Source: Trichobilharzia szidati
Taxonomy: Eukaryota; Platyhelminthes; Trematoda; Strigeidida; Schistosomatidae
Reading direction: 5' to 3'
Length of the DNA: 64,000 nucleotides
Assembly (NCBI GenBank): GCA_944472155.2
Contig: OX235272.1
Location: 98,772,020-98,836,019, forward strand
In this document: in pieces, positions 1 through 11,800 of the stretch
Layout of the letters: each line of letters opens with the position of its first letter
Numbering within the stretch: the first letter of the stretch is position 1
Program-made: the position numbers and the translations under genes
The notes under the pieces: model-generated
The model's input: the letters and a program-made list of their open reading frames with translations, nothing else
Told to the model about the DNA's origin: nothing
Databases searched by the model: none

Positions 1-1
1 C

Positions 2-1939
2 TTCCCGGAACCTACGTCAATAAAATCTTCGCGCACATTTCTAGGCATGGTGAGTTATTACCGACGGTTTGTTCCTCAATGTGCACATATTTTACAGGCA
101 CTCACAGACCTACTAAAGAGTAAGAGCAAAACGTTCAGCATGACACCAGAGGCTCGAGAAGCGTTCCAGAATATTAAGTCGGCAATTGCAGACGCCACCA
201 TGCTAGTTCACCTAGACGTCCATCTTCCGCTTAGCATCTCAGTTGATGCATCTAACACAGCCATTGGAGCTGTTCTACAGCAACAGGTACATACCTCATG
301 GATACCAGTTGCCTTTTTCTCTCGGAAGTTGTCCGCCGCTGAAGCGAGGTATGGCACCTTTGGCAGAGAACTCCTCGCCATATACGCGGCTATCAAACAT
401 TTTCGCCATTTTGTCGAAGGTCGGAAATTCACAGTATTTACCGATCACAAGCCCCTGACTTACGCCCTCCACACTACTACAAATAGATATTCTCCACGCG
501 AATTGCGTCACTTGGACTATATCTCACAATTCACTTCGGACATTTGACATATTTCGGGAGTTGACAATGCTGTGGCGGACGCCTTGTCTAGGATATGTAC
601 CATGTCGGCGCCACCAACCATTGACCTGAAACAAATGGCACAACGTCAGCTTACAGAGTTAGATCTTGATAAGCTCTCGTCAAATACCTCCTTACATATC
701 AAGCGTATACCGCTTGTTAATAGCGAGGGTACCATCCTCTGCGATCTGTCCACCGGTACCCCGAGACCCATCGTTCCACCTTCATTGTGCCGTACGGTAT
801 TCGATAGCCTCCACAACCTTTCCCACCCAGGTATCCGGGCAACGGACAAACTAGTGTCAGCTAGATTTGTCTGGCCTGGTATAAATCGCGACGTGCGTAT
901 CTGGGCATGTGCCTGTGTGCCGTGTCAACGAGCTAAAGTCCACAAACACAACATCACTCCAGTGGGTTCCTTCTCCACACCTGATGCTCGCTTTAGTCAC
1001 ATACATCTAGATATAGTGGGTCCTCTACCACCATCAAATGGCCACTGTTACTTGTTGACATGTGTCGACCGGTTCACTCGTTGGCCAGAAGCTATTCCCA
1101 TCTCCGATACGACCGCGGAAACCATTTGCCGAGTGTTCATGGAACGCTGGGTAGCTCAATTCGGATGCCCATCTTCGGTGACTACAGACCGTGGACAGCA
1201 GTTTGAATCAACCCACTTCAAGAAGCTCTTAGAGCTGCTGGGGTGCAAACGCATCCGAACAACCGCGTACCACCCAGCAGCAAATGGACTTGTAGAACGT
1301 TTTCGTTCGTTAATGGCTACCGAGAATACTAAGTGGACCGAGTTCTTTCCCCTAGTTCTACTTAGCATCCGTTCCACGCTCAAAGCAGACTTACAGTGCA
1401 CCTCCGCAGAGTTGGTATTCGGTACCACCCTTCGTCTACCGGGTGAAATTATCTCACCTGAAAGTGGTGAGCCAAGTGCTACGGATGTACACTGTTATGC
1501 TCAGAACCTCAAGCGCCTTATGCAGCGCCTGCAACCAACTCCCACACGCACACAAAACAAGAGAGTGCAAGTAGATGCTAGACTCGATGACTGTACACAC
1601 GTTTTTGTGCGTTGCGACGCCGTTCGTAGACCGTTACAACCCCCTTATGATGGACCATTCAAGGTCGTTAGTAGGAAAGAAAATTTTTTTGTTATTGATC
1701 GACTTGGCCGTCAAGACACCGTAAGTGTCGACAGACTTAAAGCGGCCTACATTGAAGAATCTGTACCCCTCACGCCTACACACCCAGCAACTACGCCCGC
1801 ACCCACACCCCAGCCAAGTTAGATTGTCGAAAATCCTACTAAACCTAGCAGTTCTCCGGATGAGACAAGTAAAGCACCGGTTACACGCGCTGATCCGCGT
1901 GTACACTGGCCTAAGCGATACTGTGAATTTGTTAACTAA
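2..1939 (+). pseudogene. pol: Ty3/gypsy retrotransposon pol, 3' part (RT end, RNase H, integrase), broken
   Basis: One reading frame enters from the window edge and runs to a TAA at 1937-1939. It begins in the RT connection region (FLGMVSYYRRF near 38-76). The RNase H domain follows, with SVDAS near 240, the RELLAIYAA segment near 365 and FTDHKPL near 440. The integrase has an HxxxH plus CxxC zinc finger (C-V-P-C near 916-927), and its catalytic Asp, Asp and Glu codons are at 1010-1012, 1187-1189 and 1295-1297. A GPF-type module near 1650 is typical of Ty3/gypsy integrases. Two in-frame stops, TGA at 545-547 and TAG at 1820-1822, break the frame. The stretch just after the catalytic Glu looks several residues shorter than usual for the family. 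The layout resembles schistosome gypsy-like elements such as Boudicca or Saci, but the family name is not certain. Enzymatically dead as it stands. Confidence 0.9.
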
Positions 1940-3229
1940 ACGCTTTTAATTACAAGAGTAGCTCATACCCTCATGTCTTTTCTCAGGTTACATTCATTTT
2001 TCATGATATTTACTCTTTTGGGTTTCGTTTGTGGGCAGTAGCCACTTTTTCAGTTACTAATCCCGTTAGATTTCTTTCTCGTTACAGAGTGTTCTAACAT
2101 TTTACTTTTGGCGTTGCACTCGAACCGCTAGCTAGACCAGTCCACTTCATTGTCGTATGGTGGCTCCCAACACTTGTGGAATTACAAACCAAACGAACAA
2201 AAATATAGACCAGATAAAAAATTAATAAAATGTAAAAACAAAAACTTTCAATGTATAGTTAAACGGACCGTTAAATATTTTTGCATATAAATACGTCACT
2301 TCTATGCTGTACATTTTAATCCGCTCAATCTATTTTCACAGATTTTACTATTTTCACTCGGGTTATGCCATGATGAAACTTATTTATTTTGTGACCCATA
2401 CTTGTAATTACTTTGCATCACTTTAATTATACAGCTCGCAACATTAAAAAAAAATGGTGATTGTACCTATTCATAGCTATTGGTTATACACACACTTCTC
2501 TGTACCTTGCATAAGTTTTCACAGCACTAGCAATTTCCCTTGTTTTATTTCAAATTGGCGTACCACTCCCATGTTACACTAGTTCCCTCGCATTTATTCC
2601 GCTTAAGTTTTTGTTAACACCTTATGCTGATTTCTAAATCTTAACCTCTTCTTCTATTCTTTTCTGTTGCTTTTACTTTATTCCTCCTAATACGCTGGTA
2701 GATTGATTGCCTTTGGTATTACTACTAGTTTTGGTTGATGAGGAAGGATGGAGCATTAGTCTAAGATGAAACTTAGACATAATGAGTCACCTTCGCGTTA
2801 TAACAACCTGGGTAACGGAGGTAAACCATCAGACCTCCACATAATCCAGCCCATAATAGTATGTCGTAAAAAAAATAATAATAAATAAATAAACAGATAT
2901 TTAAAAAAAATAAGATCAGTAAAAATAAACGATGTTAAAAAAAAACAGACAACTCAGAAGCTCGAAATCGCACCAAGGCATCAGCGTTATTTCTTCTTAT
3001 ATTCCATCTTACTCCATTGATCATGTACATAGTGCTCATAAATTGCCTTAATTTTTTTTCCTTCATTCTTTCCTTTCGCAATATATATATATATATATAT
3101 ATTAAAAAAAACTATTTTATTACTATCTTCACACTTTCTTGTTCATTCACTGTTATTGTACACAACCTTGCTACTTTTATGTATCGAAGCCTGCTGTTAT
3201 CCCACCAACCTTCTAAGGGGGGGATAACC
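1940..3229 (+). other. Non-coding 3' region of the gypsy-type element
   Basis: AT-rich sequence between the pol stop and the probable 3' LTR. No frame here resembles a known protein. It contains a run of about ten TA units near 3081-3102. A G-rich polypurine tract at 3215-3224 ends just before the LTR-like start and would be the plus-strand primer site. A 1.3-kb untranslated stretch is long for this kind of element, so other insertions may be hidden in it. Confidence 0.45.
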
Positions 3230-3604
3230 TGTAGTGTACCTTCGAACTTTTGTTTGAACGAACTCAGCCTGACCTTTGACCCCACTTCCACTTTGTATTC
3301 CTGAATCTCCTGTACGGTTTCGGTTTCGCTCTCTCGCTGTGCTTTCACCTAGCACACTCTCCGAGCTTAACACCGTCTCACCTGCAGATAAGTGTGTACC
3401 TCTTATTTCTTATCAAATTCTATATCTCTTTTGTGTAAATACAATTCTGTTCCAGTCACACCTGCCATCTCAGGTCTTTTAACCTTGATTCCGTTCGTTA
3501 GTACTTGCTCGTTAGGCAGAGTACGATTAAGGCCATAAGCGGTGAAGAAGTTTTGTAAGAGTGGTTATTGTTAGGTCGAAGTTAACCCAAGTCCAACTCT
3601 TACA
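3230..3604 (+). repeat. Probable 3' LTR of the gypsy-type element
   Basis: Begins TGTAGTGT six bases after a polypurine tract and could end in TACA at 3601-3604, giving the usual TG...CA ends. The left edge is fairly well supported by the tract. The right edge is a guess, because ACTCTTACA there also pairs with TGTAAGAGT at 3554-3562 as a hairpin. The 5' LTR lies outside the window, so the boundary cannot be confirmed here. Confidence 0.4.
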
Positions 3605-4584
3605 GGTCATTTAACCATCACTGGTTGATTATTTTGTCTTTTCTTATAAAAAGGAGTGCATATAACCATGTTACCTAAAAGAAAGAGAAATATAGAAAGT
3701 AAGAAAGAAAAAAGGAAACTTTTCTTAGAAATATTTTGAAGGAATTATTAATTAAAGCATACCGCCTAAGAACTGGTACCAGATTATGTATTCGCTTACA
3801 GTGAACTTTTAGTGACTAAATATTAAGAAATGTTTAGGAAAACGTTATCGACTTTATAATCATCCAGTTCTAATGGATTCAGTTCGGTTCTGTTTAGTTT
3901 CTTTCCTTTCAATTCTAACAATGTTTTTACTCTTCTACTAGGAAATGCTTACAGACTATGTGGATGCTAAATAACAATGATATACGAGAAGAACTTAGAA
4001 AACAGACAATACATTAGTTGAAATCACTCAATATAGATTTGTTGAAGTAAACAATACAAAAGGAAATCACAGAAGTTACACGGATATCTAAAGAAAATGG
4101 AAGAAGTATACAGCTGAAGATGGAGAAAACAAACATTAGAAAAAGTGCAATTTTCATGATTATGCATTAATTCTGAAAAAATTTATTCAATACATGATTT
4201 CAATTTTGGCTTAGAAAATTTCTAATTAACATATGTATGACCTTATTCAGATGTAAGATGTCATCACTCAGTAACATCAGCTGGAGAATCACCGAAAACC
4301 AAATCATGGTGGACAGATGTTCGGTTCTAGCTTTGATACTTTCCAGGAGTAGTGAGAAACATAGGCCATTATACTTTGATTGAGTGGATAAGCGTCAGTG
4401 TTGCTTATTGACAAAATATATACTATTTCAGATGACTTGTGAACGCACTTTTAAAGAAAATTCTGAGTTAATCAGTTTAAAACTAGAATCCTAAAGACAA
4501 TTAATGTTAAGAATGCTCCTGGATAATTCGAGCACGAAGACAAACTAAATTATCACAGAATTATTAAACACAATTTCAACATGA
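3605..4584. other. No gene seen
   Basis: AT-rich sequence with stops in every frame. I recognise no domain, no long repeat and no RNA gene in it. Confidence 0.4.
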
Positions 4585-4860
4585 CTTGAGATGGCTGAGA
4601 TACTTTTCAGTCATATCAAGTCATCTACCTTCTCGTCGGACAATATTAACTGACATGAAATGAAGTAGAAGAAGAGTTAAGGAGGAGAAATCAAAACATT
4701 GTATCATTTCATGAAGTAGTTGACTGTTAGCTCAAGCCAGCCACTTAGGGATGTGAAGATTGACTGAGTAGATTTCTTGAGAGACTAAGACCCAATGTCT
4801 CGGGGCCGTTACTGATATGGCTCAAAATCTCTATCTGTGGTGCAAATGAATTGACTGTTT
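4585..4860 (+). pseudogene. RTE-like (SR2-type) LINE, C-terminal remnant
   Basis: Read on plus, the sequence keeps the recognisable tail of RTE-type ORFs: LRWL near 4588, an HLPSRR-like motif near 4630, then RVKEEK, and an ending like the WLETL...MAQNRS tail of the family near 4790-4830. Several stops interrupt it and no RT domain is left. The sequence that follows (about 4835-4990) resembles the tails at 55230-55515 and 58570-58880, which supports one RTE family with several dead copies. Assignment rests on family pattern, not on a search. Confidence 0.6.
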
Positions 4861-5832
4861 GTGATTTTCTAAATCCACTAAGCCCTCATGTTTCCTCATT
4901 TACTTGTTCTTTCTTATTGTAGTTCCTTTGAGTTTTTTTCTCTACTATGTGTGCTATATGCAGTGTAACGACTTAAACTGTTGCACTTCTGTGCAAAATT
5001 ATGCTTTGAAAACTCAGTTAATCAGTTGCAGAAATATGGGATAATGTGTCAGACCGAACGAATGAACTTTCTTGATTGACTAGGAGAAAACGGTACTGAA
5101 AAAACAAACTTCCTTCTTAGGTTAAAAGTGGTATTTCAAAAGTCTAACTCAGCTTTTTACTGATGTAGTACCTTATGATCGTCATTTGCTTAAGAATGTT
5201 GACATTTGGTGTAATAAGCGGTAACAGAAAAATTTGGTTCACTTGTTAAAAAGCATATTCGAGGTCCGTAGTGAATCATTATTCCAATACAGACATATGC
5301 ACATAATGACCTAAAATGTAGTCATTTTACAAAATGATGGTTTGTTAACTGGTAGTTAAAGTGAAAACTGATGGGTGACCTTAATATGCTTTTAATAGTA
5401 GACCGCTGTGTTATGTCTATAAACGGCAAATTCAATTCTTATCTTAATGATTTATATGATGTACTATACAGAAAGAACCGAATGGATAGGAAATTTCTAA
5501 ACAGATTACACTTACAATAACAGTCTGCAGAAAATTATTTTTCAGAATTTTTTAAGTATGGGAGGAATAATTTCGAAATGGTGTAATTCTTTCATTTGTC
5601 TGAAGATGCTGTTTTACTCTGTAAATAATCAGTTGTAAATTACTTGACTTCTCAATAACCTTGATCACATTACAGACAATTTAAGAGAATGAAGATTATT
5701 AGGAACTTAAAGTTTAGGCACAAGTGACAAATTTATAAGGTGGAGAACTATCTGATATAATACTTCACAAGGCAAAGTAAGACAGACATATTTCAACTAA
5801 AGTGAAAATAGTAATTATAATATGAATTACAA
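4861..5832. other. RTE-like tail then unassigned AT-rich sequence
   Basis: The first about 130 bases look like the 3' tail of the RTE-like remnant. The remainder shows no recognisable coding, RNA or repeat signal. If the FERM gene of the left arm continues, its next exons should lie here or further left on the minus strand. I looked for a FERM third-lobe exon in this stretch and did not find one. Confidence 0.4.
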
Positions 5833-5893
5833 AAAAGTTAAAATGAAAGTGTATTTCAAGTAATAGCTTTATAATCACATTACTATTCCCTAC

Positions 5894-8800
5894 CTGATAT
5901 AAGGTGAATCCATTTGGACTGATACCAATCAATACAGAGAAACGACATTTCTCAGAAAGTTTCTTAAGTGGATATAAGTGTAAATTGAAATCTGAATTAA
6001 GTTTAGTTGCCAGACGACTAAAGTGAAATTCAGCCAAATAGGCTACAGTATTGCGAAGCGCTGAATGACGTATGTAGGTATGGTAAACCAGATCAGATTT
6101 ATCCGATGATTCAGTAAACTAAAATTTTAATGAATAAATAGGTATTCAGTGAAAATGAACTGCTGGTCAGGGAATATAGCGTTTCGGATGTTTCTAATAA
6201 TGTTTTAAAACAAAATAGTTAAAGCGAACAATTGTTTTCAATAAATTCTCCTTGTATGCTTAAACTAATGAATTTATAATTGTAGATCATGAAGGAGAAT
6301 TTAATGAAAACAATTGTTCGCTCTAGCTATTTTGTTCTGAATAAATTAATGGAATAATGTTTTACTTTTGTTAGTTTAAACAAGCAATAAGTTTTTTCAC
6401 CTAAATTATTATGTTGATCATTATGCTAGGCATATATCAAATATTCACCTAAAGCATAAAATGAAAATCACTGCCAGTTTGTTAAAGATTAAATATACAA
6501 CTAGACTATACTCAATTGACTGTCAAGTAATCAAATCATTTGTCACAAGAAATAACGTAAGTTAACCTGCTATAGTCAGTAAGCTAGTTAACTATTTAAA
6601 TCAGCTGAGTTCATTATCCATTCAGATAATCTGCATTTGCTGCGTGCTTATTGAAATGTTGTAGATCCATAACAAATTAACATAAATCCAATGACAACTC
6701 TCGGTCTGAGTGAAGATTAGAGGACCACCGTATAGCTGAAGAAGGGATAGATTCATTTGTTTATGAACGAACACCCACGAAACTATAAATATAGAGCTTA
6801 TGTGAAGATTCAGATTCTAAGTTATCTAAACAGCATTTAGCGCACCAGAAATAATTCACTCAGTTTGGTTGTACTGATCCTGCATATTAGTTAGATGATG
6901 TTAATCAAGTAACCAAACTTGAGTCTTGTACATGGATCTCAGATACAACAGACATTTCTACCCCGCTATGTTAGACCTGCTTTCTGACTTAAAATACGCT
7001 TCAAATGATGAAGTTTCAGTTCGTAGTAGACAGTGTGATCTCAGCAGACTACAATGGTTCAAGAAAAAGAATTAAGTTTCTGGGCTGAAAATCGATAACT
7101 GAAAGCTCTGATTTGTAAATCCATAACTAATTCGAAATTCAATAGATTTACCTTTTTTTGTAATTCTCCACTAAGGTTTTTTTCATTCATTAGTTCCATA
7201 AATCTTTTCATCTGTGGTTCTGTGTAGTATTATTTTGAGTACTTTCAATCTCATCCAACAGCCTTCATCGTTTCACATCCAATAGACTCTTCATTTTAAT
7301 TCATACCTGAGGTTCATTTTTTTCAGAAATCTGTGTTTTTGGCTGCTGTTTTTTCGATAACCACTTCCACATAAAGTTACTTCATTATAGAGACTTGAGT
7401 TGTAATGCAGTCAACATTTTGCTTGTATAGTGTGGAATATTGTTTTTGTGGCATTATCAGGCTGTTTGCAAATCAATCAGGAAACTTGCAAACTAGTCAT
7501 GACTGAGTAAACCTGAGACAGGCATCCCTTAGTGCACGATGACTGAATAGGGTAGATTTCGGCGGTTATATGGCATTAGATTTTCGTCAGAATGTAGATT
7601 CCATATCAGGATCATCCTCTTTACCTTGATCGATCTACATCTTTTGTTTGATATTTGAGTTCCTAATGTCAAATTTTTGTGTGGTGTAAATCTTGACTTT
7701 AGTACTGCGCCAACTGATGCCTTTTCAAGCTAAGAAACAAATTCTCAACAATTTTCTTTGCGATTCAAAGCATACTAGCCACTTATCCAGGTTGAGGTAG
7801 AATCTGTATACTTGGAAAACTAACCATATGTTTAAGTGCTGAATAACAGGACAGATTAATAGCACAGTTACAGATAACTCAATGATCCGATGATTTAGAG
7901 TTGTAACACGTCGTATTAATGAGAAACTATTAGTTCAGTTTAAACTAGAGCATAGTTCAGTCAGTCAGTTTGCATATTTGTTAAACGAAAAAAATTGTAT
8001 ATTCAAGAAAACAATAGAAAAATATATCAACTTACTTTACTAGGATAATAAAGTTCTTGTGGGAAGTAGGGTGCAGCAGTTTCGATATTGTATTTTTTCG
8101 GTGCATTACCTACTTCAGCTTGTAATGCAAATGCTGCTAATTGTAAGTAGACATTCGGATCACAAAATAAATTATAGGCAATATGATTTTTCCTTAATTG
8201 TTTGTAATAAAAGTGTTGTGTTGTACGTTCATTTAAACAGTAAATTGGAACATAAAAACGTATGCGAAAATACACAGTTGGATGTGATGATGTTATTGGT
8301 GAAGGAGGTTGGTGACGAAAATTCGATTTGTTTGGTGGTAAGAAGAAAACACCCTATTAATAAAGTGTTGAAGATGCATAACAAGATAAAATGTTTCGTT
8401 GTCTTAAAGATTTAAAATAAATGATTAAAATTTTATCAAAAACTAACACTAGCTACAGAACTAATGAAAACTAACACCCATTTCGTTCAACTTTAAGACT
8501 AATCAGTGGTGACCACATGCGAATCAAACACAAGACCACAAAGTGTTGGGACGAATATATCATCATTTAGACCGTAGTTTGGAATCCAGTGTTCTACTGG
8601 CCTTTTGTTCTTCCCCAGTTGATGTTAATGTACCTCCAATTCAATTATGTTACCAGTAAATTATGCAATATGATACACATCTCGTTTACAATAAAATTTG
8701 TTTTAATTTGCTTAAACCTAGGATTTTGGAACTAGCGTAGCTGTAAATATATGCTGGTCAGTATTTTGCTAATTATGTACCAACGTTGAAACTGTAGGAT

Positions 8801-11800
8801 TTCCTTCGCTGAATGCTACTCCAAAATAATGCAGAAGATTTATAGCTCAGGTGGATGATGTTGAATTAGTTGTATTCTCTGAACTAGTTGATTTAATTGC
8901 GAAGCTTTCGTCCTCCTTCTAGACAACAGCTTCAGCGCGGGTTTTAGTATAAATGCTATTCTGTTTACTATATTGGCTTTATTTAGGTTATAAACATGCA
9001 ATACAATTATTCCTTTTTAAATAAAAGCTTTCCATTGGGAATTTCTTCTACGGTTGTTGACAGTGATATATATAGATTTTCGTTTCCACTCCATTACTAT
9101 CATTTCAAATCAAAATTTACAGAAAATTATCTTACGTAGAAATCTTACTGAACTATCTATCATATTCACAGTTAAGTAATAACGTTCATAATGTTTTACA
9201 GTAGTAATTATAGAACTTACTGAAAGTGCAACACGTCTATTTCATCACAGTTAAAATAGCTAGGATGATGATAATAATGGCTTTAAACTCGTACAGAAAT
9301 GATATAATACTATTTTTTTAGATGATAAGGATTGATTTGCCTTACACGTGCGGAAGTTTGTGTATTTGAGACTGAATTCGATCAGGTGTATCATTTTCCT
9401 CAGAATATGTGTCATAATTATTTTGTGCCACAAATATTTACATCCTATGATCAGGATGCATTTTTATTCATATTTTATATCTTTATATTTCTTAACATAT
9501 TCGATTAGTTACTAAGTTCCTCGTTCTGTAATTATTTCTTTCAAGTAATGAGCACACAGATATTCAGTTTGTAAGAACTTTCTATATTTCAAAGTGAACT
9601 TCCACAAGGAGTGATATTAGCTATGTGGTCATCAGGAATAACTAGTTCGTATTTTGTTACAATGTGTTACAGTAGGCAACATTAATGCCTGAAATTCTTC
9701 TGCAAAGCTCTGAAGATAGTACAGCATAGTCTTTCCGTAGATGTATAAAGATGCAAACAAAGACAGTGCGTGATTATCATGTAGTATTTTATTCATTTAT
9801 TACTTTTTTACCTGTTTAAACTGAGAAGTAACGACACATTTTTACATAACGCACTGCAGTGGCATATGTTCTGTGAATGGAAAATCAATAGAACTGAAAA
9901 GAAACAAAACTAGTCACGGTAATCAAGGAAGCTAAATCCCATGTAAGGAATGCAAATGAGATTTCTGCTGTGTGTAATGATAGAACAAAACATTTCATAA
10001 AACTCATCCAAAAATTAAGTTCTTGATTGAACAAATAGCGAAAAAGAATTTTTACTTTACAGATCTGAACATCACTTAATTGAATAATTCAACAATGAAA
10101 TATGTTAACGATTCAATTATTTCAAAAGTTTGATGTAAGGAATTTCTCATCTTACACAAATTATTTTATATTTTATTTTGGATTACAGCTTGATGCCACA
10201 CCGTATTTTCAGTACAAGTATGGAATTTTCAGCATGGATATCGGTAGCCCAAATTTTACAGGCCGACCATGGATATCGGGTATGTGTCGGCAGGTGATCG
10301 AACCCCAGACCATGTGCATGGTCGGCGAGAGTCCTAACCACTGTGCCACCGATAACCGACGAAAAATGAGCTGTCAGAATACTACAGTATTGGGCTAGGG
10401 TAATGATTTTGAATAATGTCTTTTTCGAAAGTGTTAGTTATGAAATACGTTGGCGAAAGCTGCAAACAAATAAACTAGGAAAGGAAACCATTTTTATCTG
10501 AATATCATTTAGAGACTTGTTGTTTAGGCTTACTTACCTGACAACGTATACGGCTGTTTACTAGTATATTTTCATAACTCTCTACCAACAGCTGGCTGGA
10601 TAGTGATAAGACTCAAGGTAGTTACTGTTATAGTGAAGGCTGAGGTCTGAAAACAAAACTGTGCCGTTGTCACGGAGTCTAATGGACTGCAAGCTATTCA
10701 CATCGTTTTCAGACCCTAGAGAAGAGCAGCTAGAAAAGATTGGCCCCGATAAATATATTCTGTCTAAAAGGGTTAGCAAACGACAGTACGGAAACTCCAT
10801 AAAATCTAACTCGTATTAGTAATCTGTGTGTGGCTAGATCCAAAAAGACATTCACTGGGCTCTGTCATCACATCAGGTGAAACAAGCTACAAACTTCTAC
10901 GGGATTAGCAGCCAGAGAGTATCAAGCACCACATAAGTATTTTGAATTCCGAACACTATGCAAATTAAGACAGCGATCCACATTGGTCAAAAGTCAAGCT
11001 CCTGAGATCATGGATGTGTTATGTATAAAAGATCCACATGTGGTTAATGATTTGAACAGATCCGGCCGGTATGATGAATCTTCTAAATTTATCCAGTGTT
11101 GAAAAATTTCTATACTTCACCTGTTTGTAGACTATGCTTGTAAAGAATGTTTCATTAAAAGCTTCGAAAATCTAAACTCCTAAATGAAGCAGCCCTAGGA
11201 AGATGCCTTCAGTACTTAAACAAGGAAGTTAAATCAGATGAAAAAGAATGCTAGGAATGGTAATAAGGTTTCACGCATACAAACCGATGACGACAGTCGT
11301 CCACTACAACTGTTTTTGGACAGTCACCTCTCTGTAACTAATACTATATAAAAACATAAAAAGAGGCCTTATCAAACCGCTGACAGTAAGCCGACTGTGA
11401 ATGAAACTAGACCGATTCCACACAGGTCATCCCTTTAGGAGATTTTAAATAAAGCAAGAACAACAGCGGTTTGTGCAGAATAATATGGTACCATCATTTG
11501 TTTCGTCGGCTTCTCATCAGCTGCTTACAGCCTAAATAAATTGTGAGGTTTACGTACAGAAAAGTTTTTTTACATACTTGCAAATTTTACATGTTGTCAG
11601 TTGACAGAAGATTCCACAATAAGTGAACAGTGCTCAGAAAATTGCGCTTATATAGTTTTTTCACAGGCAGTTCAAGTTTAAACAAAATAGATGTATGCAT
11701 ACAATGGTAAAAGAGTTACGTAATAAAGACGAGAGGTGAGTAAGATGATGAGTAACTAATAAATTTTGTAACGATGTACTGAGTTCAAATCACGTCAGAT

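Noticed and set aside
3605..5832. FERM third-lobe exon downstream of the left gene copy
   Set aside because: I read the minus strand of this stretch and found no plausible exon; introns may simply be longer.
10287..10370. A functional tRNA gene
   Set aside because: The T stem is mispaired and no proper anticodon arm forms, so only a SINE or pseudo-tRNA can be supported.
11500..11520. A working hammerhead ribozyme
   Set aside because: Core words match, but stem II has one good pair and the flanks do not form stem I; kept only as a motif finding.
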